The position numbers and the translations under genes are program-made. The notes below the pieces were generated by a model. It saw nothing but the letters and a program-made list of their open reading frames with translations. It did no database searches and was not told the origin of the DNA. This document shows positions 6,483 to 15,300 of a stretch of DNA of 37,680 bases, one piece after another; positions within the stretch are counted from its first letter, which is position 1, and every line of letters starts with the position of its first letter. Source of the stretch: a virus; the IMG/VR virus record IMGVR_UViG_3300044638_004237, positions 1 to 37,680 of that record, one strand, 5' to 3'.

Positions 6483-6651
6483 GGAGCAATTGGTAGTAAG
6501 AAGTAGCAAGAGGTGGCAATAAAATTTTGAAAGTTTTTTCAATAAGGTGATCACCTACCCTCTATTTTTATCTTGACATCCGCATGGGCATTGAGTTTGC
6601 GGGCGAAAAAATATTTTTGCCTTGGTAGTAAAAAATGCTACTTTGGAGTAT
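6483..6651. promoter_or_regulatory. Divergent control region between two RHH genes
   Basis: 169 bases separate the divergent starts. They hold three tandem 10-bp repeats at 6493-6522 (GTAGTAAGAA, GTAGCAAGAG, GTGGCAATAA). A second GTAGTAA lies in an inverted arrangement at 6625-6641 (GTAGTA, five A, TGCTAC). There is a perfect palindrome GGTGATCACC at 6546-6555 and an inverted repeat TTGAAA/TTTCAA near 6528-6543. A leftward promoter is plausible with TTGAAA as -35. TTGACA at 6573-6578 may be a rightward -35, but no good -10 follows at normal spacing. The repeats sit just before each start codon, as expected for autoregulated operators. Confidence 0.65.
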
Positions 6652-6903
6652 ATGAGCGCCAACAAAATCAAAGTCAGCGTGTCGATTTCACCCGATATGC
6701 ATGAGTGGCTGAAGGCCGAATCCAAACGCGAAACGCAGGAGTCCGGCGAGGATGTGAGCGTCTCTCGCTTGGTTGTCCGCGCAGTGAAAGCCATGCAGGG
6801 AAAAGCCAAGCCGGATGCTGGTGCTGTGATCCAACCAGCGTCCGAAACTTCCGGTTCTGGGCGCTTAATAGCTACGAAGAAGCCCTACCGGAAAACTGGA
6901 TAG
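6652..6903 (+). CDS. Ribbon-helix-helix DNA-binding protein, rightward (candidate repressor)
   Basis: The only clear plus-strand gene. From MSANKIKVSVSISPDM it gives 83 residues; the RHH core is KVSVSISPDMHEWLKAESKRE followed by VSVSRLVVRAVKAM at residues 6-50. The C-terminal 33 residues look disordered (Gly/Ser/Lys-rich). A GGAG lies seven bases before the ATG. An in-frame ATG at 6622 would add ten residues but would place the start inside the operator-like repeat. Being transcribed against the rest of the genome and beside the integrase suggests a lysogeny-maintenance role. Confidence 0.72.
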   Translation: MSANKIKVSVSISPDMHEWLKAESKRETQESGEDVSVSRLVVRAVKAMQGKAKPDAGAVIQPASETSGSGRLIATKKPYRKTG

Positions 6904-6979
6904 CTCAACTCCACGACCTTACTACTGACGACGAATGCGAGAATGAAAATGCATGGGGGGGGCTGTAAGTTGCTTGTTT

Positions 6980-7174
6980 TTATTTCTTTGTGTTTATTTT
7001 AGTCTTCTTCGCCCGATTCTCCAGCACTCGCGCAATCACCTTCTCGCGATTTCGCTGATACCAGTCCGCCTTCCGCATAGCCTCGGCCTCTTTGAATTTG
7101 TCATCGGTCGCATACTTTTTCGTGTATTGGCGAGCCATGAATTTCTTCTGCGTTTTTTTGTTCGCGTAAGGCAT
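6980..7174 (-). CDS. Small basic protein downstream of integrase
   Basis: Sixty-four residues, very rich in Lys and Arg (MPYANKKTQKKFMARQY...). It contains ADWYQRNREKVIARVLENRAKK, a helix of a kind seen in small phage DNA-associated proteins. The ATG lies three bases after the integrase stop, so the two are translationally coupled. It converges on the plus-strand RHH gene; the 76 bases between contain no clear gene. Function unknown; an accessory DNA-bending or integration factor is a reasonable guess. Confidence 0.6.
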   Translation of the reverse strand: MPYANKKTQKKFMARQYTKKYATDDKFKEAEAMRKADWYQRNREKVIARVLENRAKKTKINTKK

Positions 7175-7177
7175 AGA

Positions 7178-8170
7178 TTAAATCTCCCACCACGCCTCGG
7201 AATCCGCTCTGGCAGCGGGAACAGCGTAGACTCGTTGCACCATCGCGGAGTTAGAATGCCCCATCTGGAATGCCGTCAAATTCGCGCTCTTGCACCGCGC
7301 CAAGTGGTAGGTCGCAAACGAATGCCGGAGCGAATTCTCCGGAAACCCATCCCAGCCGAGCTTCGCCGCCAACCGCTTTCGCTCCTCGTAATGCGCCCGC
7401 GCACTCCCCGGCACGATCCGGCCTTTCTTGCCGGTGAAGAATTTTTTCCTCTTCGTCAGCGGCTCCGTGAAATCCACGATCCGGTCCATCATGCCGTGAT
7501 GTTGCTTCGACACTTCCGGCCTCACCCAAATCTGCCCAGCCTTCACATCGATGTCCTCCCAGTTCATCCGCTGAATCTCGATGCTCCGCAGGCCCGCAAA
7601 TCCGCCCAGCAGGATCGACGCCCTCATCTCATCGCTCATGTCCGCATCGAGGAGCGCCTTCATCTGACCGGCGTTGAGTATGCCCTTCCGAGACCTCGCC
7701 CTCGGACAATCCACCGCCCGGAACGGCGACCGATCCAGCAGGTCCATCTTGACGCACCAGTTGAAGAAAAGCCGCACATAGCGGTAGACCGTCGCCCGCT
7801 GCGTGTCAGAACCCTTGATCTTTCCGAACCACTCCACCATCATCATCGGGGTCACTGCCTTCAGCGGGCAGCGCAAATCCCTCGCCAACCACCCGCACAC
7901 CTTCTCAATTTTTTCACGGTGCGATTTGGATGTGTTTTCGTAGAGTGGAATGAAGATTTTTGCAGCACCGGCCAGAGATGGACCGTCTTCCTCCACCAAC
8001 CCATCAAGACCGCCCTTCTGGAGCTTCTTCAAAATCCGTGGCGCATCGGACCACGCCTGCCCCTCGGTCTGGTAAAAATACCGCAGCCGCCTCCCCGCCA
8101 CCTTGGCAGGGATATCGAGTTTCCAAGGCGAGGTCCGGCGTGTAGAATCAAATGTTACCTTGTAGGCCAT
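7178..8170 (-). CDS. int: Tyrosine-recombinase integrase
   Basis: A 330-residue phage integrase that would recombine attP with the host tRNA-Leu attB. An N-terminal arm-binding region (residues 1-65) precedes a core-binding SAM-like domain (about 66-155) and the catalytic domain. Catalytic residues visible are Arg195 (GFAGLRSIEI), a candidate Lys222, Arg282 (SLRHSFATYH), His305 (MGHS) and the nucleophile Tyr315 (QRVYAVP). The first histidine of the usual HxxRH box is Asn279 here, a tolerated variation. The gene points away from attP, which begins about 145 bases upstream of its start. Confidence 0.93.
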   Translation of the reverse strand: MAYKVTFDSTRRTSPWKLDIPAKVAGRRLRYFYQTEGQAWSDAPRILKKLQKGGLDGLVEEDGPSLAGAAKIFIPLYENTSKSHREKIEKVCGWLARDLRCPLKAVTPMMMVEWFGKIKGSDTQRATVYRYVRLFFNWCVKMDLLDRSPFRAVDCPRARSRKGILNAGQMKALLDADMSDEMRASILLGGFAGLRSIEIQRMNWEDIDVKAGQIWVRPEVSKQHHGMMDRIVDFTEPLTKRKKFFTGKKGRIVPGSARAHYEERKRLAAKLGWDGFPENSLRHSFATYHLARCKSANLTAFQMGHSNSAMVQRVYAVPAARADSEAWWEI

Positions 8171-8183
8171 AACTGGACATTAG

Positions 8184-8201
8184 CTTGTGCCAGTTGTGCC
8201 A
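8184..8201. repeat. Left arm-type integrase sites
   Basis: CTTGTGCCA and GTTGTGCCA stand directly in tandem between the integrase start and the attP core. The same word recurs twice on the other side of the core. Paired direct repeats flanking a tRNA-derived core are the typical layout of arm-type sites bound by the integrase N-terminal domain. Confidence 0.6.
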
Positions 8202-8253
8202 AGATCGCAACCGATATTTGTCCTTTTAAGGAAAAACAAGTCTCACAAAGTCC

Positions 8254-8298
8254 AGACACAGAAAACCCGCAGAACCTGTATTGATCGGCTTCTGCGGG
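8254..8298 (-). terminator. Probable terminator of the late operon or of the host tRNA unit
   Basis: On the minus strand CCCGCAGAA (8298-8290) pairs with TTCTGCGGG (8274-8266) around a 15-base loop and is followed by TTTTCTGTG. It sits past the endolysin gene and past the tRNA-Leu 3' end. It could stop late transcription in the phage, or after integration serve the restored tRNA-Leu gene. Confidence 0.55.
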
Positions 8299-8314
8299 CT
8301 TACTAAGAAGAGTT

Positions 8315-8363
8315 TACCGGCGGTCGGGATCGAACCGACACTCCCGAAGGAACGAGATTTTGA
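8315..8363 (-). other. attP: attP core: 3' half of a tRNA-Leu(CAA) gene
   Basis: Read on the minus strand this runs from the anticodon loop (CTCAAAA, anticodon CAA) through the 3' anticodon strand TCTCG. It continues through a long variable arm (TTCCTTCGGGAGT) and a perfect T arm (GTCGG TTCGATC CCGAC), to the acceptor strand CGCCGGT and a discriminator A. The 5' half of a tRNA is absent. The long variable arm identifies a type II tRNA. A 3' tRNA fragment beside an integrase gene is the classic phage attachment site, which restores the host tRNA on integration. Confidence 0.88.
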
Positions 8364-8402
8364 GTCGCTTTCGGTGCGTTGATTTACAGATACTTAAACC
8401 TG

Positions 8403-8421
8403 CTTGTGCCAGCTTGTGCCA
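8403..8421. repeat. Right arm-type integrase sites
   Basis: Two perfect CTTGTGCCA words (8403-8411 and 8413-8421) lie between the attP core and the endolysin stop codon. They match the pair on the other side of the core in the same orientation, consistent with P and P' arm sites. Confidence 0.6.
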
Positions 8422-8423
8422 GA

Positions 8424-8936
8424 TTACACCGAAGCTGGGCGGATTCGGATAAAATTTCTGGCGATGGTTTTTTGCCGTGCCTTGCGCCAGACTCCGTCTC
8501 CGGATTCTGAGTCTCGCTCCCCTCGCCCGTTGGTGTTTCCCTCGATGGTGATGATCTGGTGGCCGGAATCAGACTCGACGATTCCGACATGAGAGAAGTC
8601 GAAGACGACGATGTCGCCGGGTCGGGCGAGTTCTCGGTCGTGGAGGATGATGGTGGTCTTCGGGCGGGCTTTGGCCCAGTTGAGGAATCCGTATGCGAGT
8701 GCGGTTTTGGGTCTCCAGTCTTCCGGGGAGGATTGGAGGTTGAGCCAGTCGCGGACGCCGGGGTGGTCGAGCCACTCGGCAATGCACCAGTCCACGAAGG
8801 CCGCGCACCATGGCCATGAGGCGGGCTTGAGGTCGGTGGCCTTTTGGTAGTCGCGAATTTTTGCTCCGTTGTTGTTCCCGCCTTCCTCGCGGACTCCACT
8901 TTGTGAGGCGGCGATTTCGGCGAGGAGCTTGGTCAT
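8424..8936 (-). CDS. Endolysin, CHAP/NlpC-P60-type amidase or peptidase
   Basis: A 170-residue cysteine-dependent cell-wall hydrolase with no signal peptide, so it needs the adjacent holin. The fold signature is SGVREEGGNNNG near the N-terminus, then WPWCAAFVDWC with catalytic Cys44. LARPGDIVVFDFSHVGIVE follows with catalytic His116, and then TIEGNTNG (Glu132/Asn134). This spacing is typical of phage CHAP domains that cut peptidoglycan peptides or the amide link. It overlaps the lipoprotein stop (ATGA), completing a three-gene lysis cassette. The final bases adjoin the arm-type sites of attP. Confidence 0.88.
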   Translation of the reverse strand: MTKLLAEIAASQSGVREEGGNNNGAKIRDYQKATDLKPASWPWCAAFVDWCIAEWLDHPGVRDWLNLQSSPEDWRPKTALAYGFLNWAKARPKTTIILHDRELARPGDIVVFDFSHVGIVESDSGHQIITIEGNTNGRGERDSESGDGVWRKARQKTIARNFIRIRPASV

Positions 8937-9181
8937 TTGTCTTTGAGGGCTTTTGCCTCGCCGAATTTCGACCAGGCGTGATTGAGATTCTGATCTCCGG
9001 GGAGTTCGGGGTTGGTGAGAGGAATGTATTTGACGCTGACGCTGACTTGCAGGTTGCCGAGTTCACCTCGCCGGTCACCGAATGGCGGAACCGGAACGCT
9101 GACGCAGGAGGTGAGGAATGCCAGCGCCAGACAGGCAAAGGCGAAGATGATCATCCCTGCGGCGATCCGGCGTGACTTCAT
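8933..9181 (-). CDS. Small outer-membrane lipoprotein (possible spanin)
   Basis: Eighty-two residues from MKSRRIAAGMIIFAFACLAL. The hydrophobic signal ends in a lipobox LTSC, so the mature protein would begin at the Cys near residue 26 and be lipidated. The rest is a short periplasmic stretch with Val/Ser and Pro repeats. It shares stop/start overlaps (ATGA) with both the holin-like gene and the endolysin. In Gram-negative phages such a lipoprotein in the lysis cassette is usually the o-spanin, but no separate i-spanin is obvious here. A longer reading from 9301 would run back through the holin gene and is unlikely. Confidence 0.75.
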   Translation of the reverse strand: MKSRRIAAGMIIFAFACLALAFLTSCVSVPVPPFGDRRGELGNLQVSVSVKYIPLTNPELPGDQNLNHAWSKFGEAKALKDK

Positions 9182-9348
9182 CCTTTGCGGAAGATGTTGA
9201 TCGCACCTACGAGGCCGAGGCCCGCTGCCACGATGGCCTCTTGGTGCTGCGGAGAAAGCGACACGCCGAGGGCGGTGCAGACGAGCAAAATGCCGCGCCA
9301 TGTGGAGTTCTCGTTGAGCCTGTCGAGGAGGTAAAGGAGTGGTTTCAT
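9178..9348 (-). CDS. Holin-like small membrane protein
   Basis: Fifty-six residues starting MKPLLYLLDRLNENSTWRG. Two hydrophobic segments are visible: ILLVCTALGVSLS (about 20-32) and EAIVAAGLGLVGAINIF (about 37-53), separated by a short polar turn. A basic end (RKG) follows. This is the pattern of small two-pass phage holins, which time lysis by opening the inner membrane. The ATG lies 11 bases after a copy of the recurrent late 15-mer. It is the first gene of the lysis cassette. Confidence 0.8.
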   Translation of the reverse strand: MKPLLYLLDRLNENSTWRGILLVCTALGVSLSPQHQEAIVAAGLGLVGAINIFRKG

Positions 9349-9359
9349 GGTGGATAAAT

Positions 9360-9374
9360 GGTATCAGTCAAAAC
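9360..9374 (-). promoter_or_regulatory. Late 15-mer motif, copy before the lysis cassette
   Basis: Exact GTTTTGACTGATACC on the coding strand, 11 bases before the holin-like start and 12 bases after the stop of the giant gene. See the finding on the whole family. Confidence 0.7.
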
Positions 9375-9386
9375 ACTATAGTCAAA

Positions 9387-12300
9387 TCAGTCTTCGCTCA
9401 CTGCGTCCACCGCAGAGTCGCCGATGTTGAATAGGTCTTTTGCAAGGTGGGTGATCGAGGCTGCGGCGGCGATGTTTGGGTGAGCCAGACCCATGGCCGA
9501 CACGATCATGTCGATGTCGCGCATGACATCGCGCATCTCAAAATCGCCGGACAGGTATTCGGGGATGCGTTTGACCGGGTTGATTGCGCGATCTACATCG
9601 AACATTGATCCGCTCGGTTGATACTCTCCGAATGCTTTGTAGATCGCATTTTGTGCTGTCGATCCAAGGACTGGGAATCCGTAGAGAGGTTCGGTCGCAA
9701 CCGCGAGGGCGATGCGTTTTGGAGACCAGTATTTGTCGTCGAATAGTTCCTCATCCTCGTCATCGAGCATGTCCCGCCAGATAGATCGAAGAATTGACGA
9801 AGCAATGGAATTGAGCGCCACCACATAGGCGAGCGTCCGAATCTTGGTTGCGGTGTCCCGCTCTGCAAACGAATAGGCTACGAGTGCGAGGTTTTTCCTC
9901 GCCTCGGATGCGAATGCCCATCCAGCGCGGGCAAGAGGATTAGTTGAGGTGTTCTCAAAAAGACTTCTCGCTCCTGCGCGTGTCGGTTGCGCGATCCGGT
10001 CGGTGACTCGCTCGGCGATGTTTCGCGCATAGGATTCCGCCTCCGCGCCTGCCAAACCAAGTTCTTGTGCTTTGGTGAGATGGTAGTCGTAAGTGATCGC
10101 GTAGGTTCCTGCGGTGAACAATCCATCTGCACCGGAGAGTAGGTTTCCGAGGCGCTTGCCTGCTTGCTGGATAGCTGTCGGCTTCGCGCCCTTGAGTCCC
10201 TGCATTGCCATTTGCACGACCGGCGGCATCTGTGCGATTCGGCGTTGGATGTAGGTCGAGTTGAGCGCGGCATCCCACCCAAGTTGCCCGGTGAGCAGTT
10301 TACCCATGCGTTTGAGATATGCTTTGAGCGGCATCTCTGCGAGTGCGGCTCCGAGTTGCGTTGACTGCACAAGAACCGTGGACACACGACCGATGAGCGC
10401 AACCTGCGAGGCGCGGCCCAGCACATTGCTGATGCCTTGGTTGAGCGCCAGATGCGCCCCGGCATCGCGAGTGCCGCCCTGCGCGAAGTAGTCGAGCCAT
10501 GCGTTGAGAATCTTCCGCGCCTCGGCCCCGCCTTTTTCCTCGACCGAGTTTTGCACATCACGATTCCGCAAGACTCCATTGGCTTCGGCGATGTAAGGCG
10601 CGAAGGCTTTCCAATGCTCCATCTGGAGTGTGTGCGAAATGTAGGTTTGCAAGACATCTTGAAACCTTGGTTCGGCAATGGCGGTTCCGCGAGTGCGTAG
10701 CGCCCCCGGCGATGTGCTTGCGCCGGACATGGCTGACCCGCTGACCGGATCAAGAACCTGTCCGGTTGGTGCGGCCACAGGCTGCACGGTCACAGGCGAG
10801 TAGTTGCGAATCTGCGGTAGGTTGACTCCGTTTAGTTCGGAGTAGACGGCATTGATGTTGCTGTATTCTGTAGCGTATTGTTGGAGCAACCAATCCCGCA
10901 GGGCAATCGCTTCCGGTGAAAGGTTCGCCATGATCTCGTCCACAAAATCTTGGTCATAGTGCCAAGCTCCAGACGGCCTGCCAGTCTCATCGAGTTCGCC
11001 AGTCATGTGCCTACGACCATCTTCCTGTTCCCACATCATCACAGCAGATAGTGCTTCCAGTTCTGACAGCTTGATGCCCTGCACATCCATGCTGGGTTGC
11101 GCGAGGTTGTAGCGGAGTTGCTCGCCTGCGAGCAGATTTCCTTCGGACAGGTTGGTGAAGAATCCTTCCAGAGCCTGCATTTTTGTTTGCGATCCATCTT
11201 CCTTCGCGTTTTCCGCAGCCCTCTGCCGGTCAATTAGAGTGTTTGCTGTATTGCTATTTTCTCCAAAAAGGATACCTGCCACTTGGTCAAAGTTGAGCAG
11301 ATTGAGGATGTAGTCTTTCCAGCTTCCCTTCAGTCCGGAGTCCGCAATCGCTTTGGATTTTCTGCCTGCGAGTTGACCGGCCTTACCGGTGGCTTGGATT
11401 GCTTCCAATCGTGCGACTTCGCGTTGCTCGCGTTGTTGGATTGTTTTCTGGGTGTGGGCAGCATAAGCGCCAGACCATATCCTGGTTGCCTCGACAAATG
11501 CTGACCGACGGCGATCCGCATCGGCATTGCGCCAATCGCCAACCAATGCGACGAGTGCCGCCTCGACTTGCGCCCGCGCCTCTTCTTCGGCGGTGAGTTC
11601 CCCGCTGGCGATCTTGGCATCCAAGCCTGCAATGTGTGCTGCGACCGAGACGGCATCCATTTCCACGGCATCCCGAACAACTGCAAACAGGTCTTGGATG
11701 TCGACTCCGATGCCCTTTGGCTTTTCTCCGGGCGCGGCCTTCTTCGGCTTTGTGCGGTCGAGGAGTTTTCGGAATGCCTCGTCGTATTCCTTGCGGAGGG
11801 ATTTCTCGACCTCGCGGTCAATCATGCCAATGCGTTGCTTGAAAAAATCGGCGAGGGCTTTGTCGGCGCGGGCCGTGGCGAGGTTTTCTTTGGTTGTGTA
11901 TCCGGGCGGGAGTTCGGTCTGTTTACCCGCCTGCCCGATGCTCATGCCTTGACGCATCCATGCCGAGATGATCGCGCCGTTCATGCCGCTGACTTCGCTG
12001 ACCTTTTCGCCATCCTTGAAGACATCCATCGGCGCAATGTTTGCCAGCTTGGTGTATCCACCCACTCGACCACGGATATCCGGCGGGAAGACTGAGAGGA
12101 TTGCGTCAAGTTCGCCGAGACCTTGCAAAAGTTGGGTGCGGCGAAACTTGGCCGTTCCTTTGTTGAGAGAATCCAGCGTTTCGCGATTGCGATCCATGAG
12201 GCCGATGAATTTCGACCGCGCCCGCTCGTAAAGGGCGAGTCGGCCTTCCGGGCCTCGGTTCATTCCGCCGAGGGCGCGGTTCACCCGGTCGATCTCCGAC

Positions 12301-15300
12301 TGGCTGGCGATGGAGTAGTTGGTGTCTCCATCTTCTGCTTCCAAATCTGCGGGGTCGATATCCTCCTGCGCTTGCGCTCCGGATCGGGCCACCATGACGG
12401 CATCCAAATAGTCAGCGGGCTTTGCTGCGGCGTTGGCCACGCCGGTGCGGGCAAAAAGGTTTTTCTCGCGATACCAGATGATGGCCTGCATGTCGGCCTC
12501 AGTGAGCTTCATGCCAAGTTTTGCAAGTTTGGCTTTTGCCTCCAAAACCACCTTGGCGAAATACTGCCGGTGCGTCTTGTTCTGAGTAGCGCCTTTCATT
12601 CCGCCGATGCTGAAGATTCCGCGAGCGGCTTTCTCTATTTTGTATCCATCGGGGAATTTGAAATAGCCTTTTTCGGTGTATTCATTATCGCCTCGCGCCC
12701 AGCGTTGGAAAAGCGTGAGAGCCGCCTGCACCGTGGCTTCGTCGTCTTTGATCGCCTCTGTGAAGTCGATCCCATAGGTGCGGACTCCATCCTTTTTCAA
12801 TTCCTCTCGGAATTTCGTGATGGCATTCTGCATCTTGTCGGAATCCAGCGGGACAACCGTTTCACCCAAGAACCGATGCATCGTGCGGGTATACCACAGG
12901 TCCATCGTGATGGTATCGAACTGCCCGCGCAGGTTATTGAAGAAACTGCCAATTTTGGGACCAAGGACACGATTGCCGCGCACCGTGTCTTTGAGGGTCA
13001 CGCCGGTTGGTGTTTTCCCGAACTGGTCGCGCAGCGCCTGCCCGGTGACCTCTTGGTCCATGAATTCAGCGTAGCCATCTAATCCATGCTCATCGATGAG
13101 ACCTTGGATTTGGGCGAGGTTGGAGTTGATTGGGTCCGAAGATTTCGCAAATTTAAAATCGGTCGGGATTCTGCCGGTTCGCTTGTATTCGTTGTAGACC
13201 TTGTTGGCCTGCTTAAAATTTTCGACAACCGTGTAGCCCTGCGATGTCGTGGCAAGGATGCCGATGTAAACTGCAAGGGCGTTGGAATCCGTTGCAAACT
13301 CTGGGTGCAATTTGGAGAGTTCGCGGATTGTTTCCTGCACCCGCTCGTCATACCACCCCATCCCGGAGCCATCACCGGCCAGCCCGTCGATGATATCGTA
13401 GACGAACGCATCCGATGCGATATCGATGCCCTCTTGCCCGCCGATCTCAAATGATGGCTTGCCGAAGACCTTATTGAACCGGGCGTCGAGGTATAGCCAA
13501 AGCTGGCGGATATTATCGAACTGCTTGCCCTTGAGTTCGGTCTCGATAGCCAGCGCCGAAGTGGAGGGGCGCTTGAGCTTCTTCTGGATTTTCTTGGCTT
13601 GCTCCGAAATTTTCAGAGCAGCGGCATAGCGATCTACACGCCGTTCCGCCCGACCAACAACATCGAGGAGGGCTTCGCGTTGCCCTTGTTGGAGTAAATC
13701 CGCTCGGCTCCGAGCGCCTTGCAGATATCCTCGATAGTCGCTCTCGGATGGGAAGGCGGCAACGCCCGATCTCGCTTGAGTGCCTCCGCGAGAGCTAATG
13801 CTGCCTTGCTTGGTATGGTGGTCGATGAAGTCATAAACCTTGGGAATACTCTCCGGTGAAACTCCTGCCAGAACAAGTGAAAACTTGCGACTCTTCGTGT
13901 CATAGGTGAATCCATTCAGCCCCGCCGCATTCAAATCCTTGGCGACCGCCAAGGCCGAGTCGGCTCCTTTGGCTTGGAATTCCAGCACGGTATCTTTCCC
14001 GGCATCGTCATCCTTCCAGAGCATCACGGCATTTTGCAGTTCCGGGGCCGAGGCTCCGACGATTGCCGCCATCTCCTGCGCCATCTCAAGGTCATCCGTA
14101 TCGAAAAGGATAGCCTCTGGAACCTCCAGACTGATCTGCCCGCTTTCAACCCATCCACCGATGACCGGCTGGCGGGATTCAATTTTTACTCCATACGCAT
14201 TGGCGACATCATCGATGACTTGCTGGAGGTGGATGAATTTTGCAGACGAAGCCCGCTTCTGCATTTCCTTTTTGTTGAGTTCGGAAAGTGAATCTCGGCG
14301 CAGCGGGGCGACCGTCATGCCGATGCTGTAGTTGGTCGCGCCGGGGGCTGGTCCAGCAAAAGCCTGCGATGCGGGGATGCGATTGCCGTTCTCCTCGGTG
14401 ATGCGAATGAGGTTCTCGTCGAAGATTACATAATTGGATGAGCCTTGGCCTTCGGCTCGACTATCGCCGTCGAGGTAGCGGATGCCGGGGATGCCTGCGG
14501 CGAGGATGGCTTCGGAGGCCGCTTTAGGACTTCCTTTTGTTGAGGCTAAAAGCCGATACAAAGATTCTCCCGTGTCTGTTGTAGCTATTCCGCCAGCAGA
14601 ATGTTTTTTGACCCAATCAATAAATTCTTCAGCAACTTCTGGGGCGGCTTCTTTAATTTCGTCCCATACTTGGAAACCAAATTCCTCACCATATCCTCCA
14701 GATTCTACTGCTTCATTGATTACTCTGTTCAGTCTATTTTCCGAATACCCAGACGGGCCATTTTCAGATAGATCGTCAACTAACCTCCCTGTCCAATACT
14801 CAACCGCATCTCGGCTAACTCCAAATGCAGACGCTAATCCATTGCGAATTTTCTCACTTTGCTCGCTCAACGGTTTGTCCCAGTCGAGCAAGTCTTCCAG
14901 TTCGACATCAAGTTCGACGGTGTAGAGGTTTCCTTTGTTTACATCGAGCGACTTGCGTCCTTCTTTTACTCTCTTATCAATAAGATCGGCTATTTGCTTA
15001 TTGCCTTCTTTTCTAAATTCAGATGATGCCAAAGACAGGTCTCCCCCATTACCAACTAATTTTTCTGCTAATTTTGAAGACGCAGAATGACCTCCCAATC
15101 CTATCAAAGATAGATGTTTATTGATTTTTGCAACCGGATCGGGGGTTAGATCATCCCTGTATTTTTTTGCGACTCCAAACTTTTCTGCAAAATATAATCC
15201 CCAGCCATAAACCTGCGCTCCTTCGCCTGTGCCGATCTTCGCGGTGCTGAACTTGTCCACCTTGTGCGGTGTGCCGTGGAATGCGCCGATGCTGTAGTTC

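Noticed and set aside
6573-6620. Strong sigma-70 promoter for the rightward RHH gene from TTGACA at 6573
   Set aside because: No convincing -10 hexamer occurs 16-18 bases downstream, so it is mentioned only as a possibility within the control region.
6333-6903. Toxin-antitoxin system for the RHH genes
   Set aside because: RHH antitoxins sit beside a toxin in the same operon; neither gene has a toxin-like partner, and the pair is divergent around operators beside int.
6953-8284. Plus-strand open frame of 443 codons
   Set aside because: It lies wholly antisense to the integrase, whose motifs are clear, and its translation is Arg/His/Pro-rich shadow sequence typical of GC-rich DNA.
8306-8400. 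Complete tRNA-Leu gene
   Set aside because: Only the 3' half from the anticodon loop is present; the upstream bases cannot form the D arm or 5' acceptor strand.
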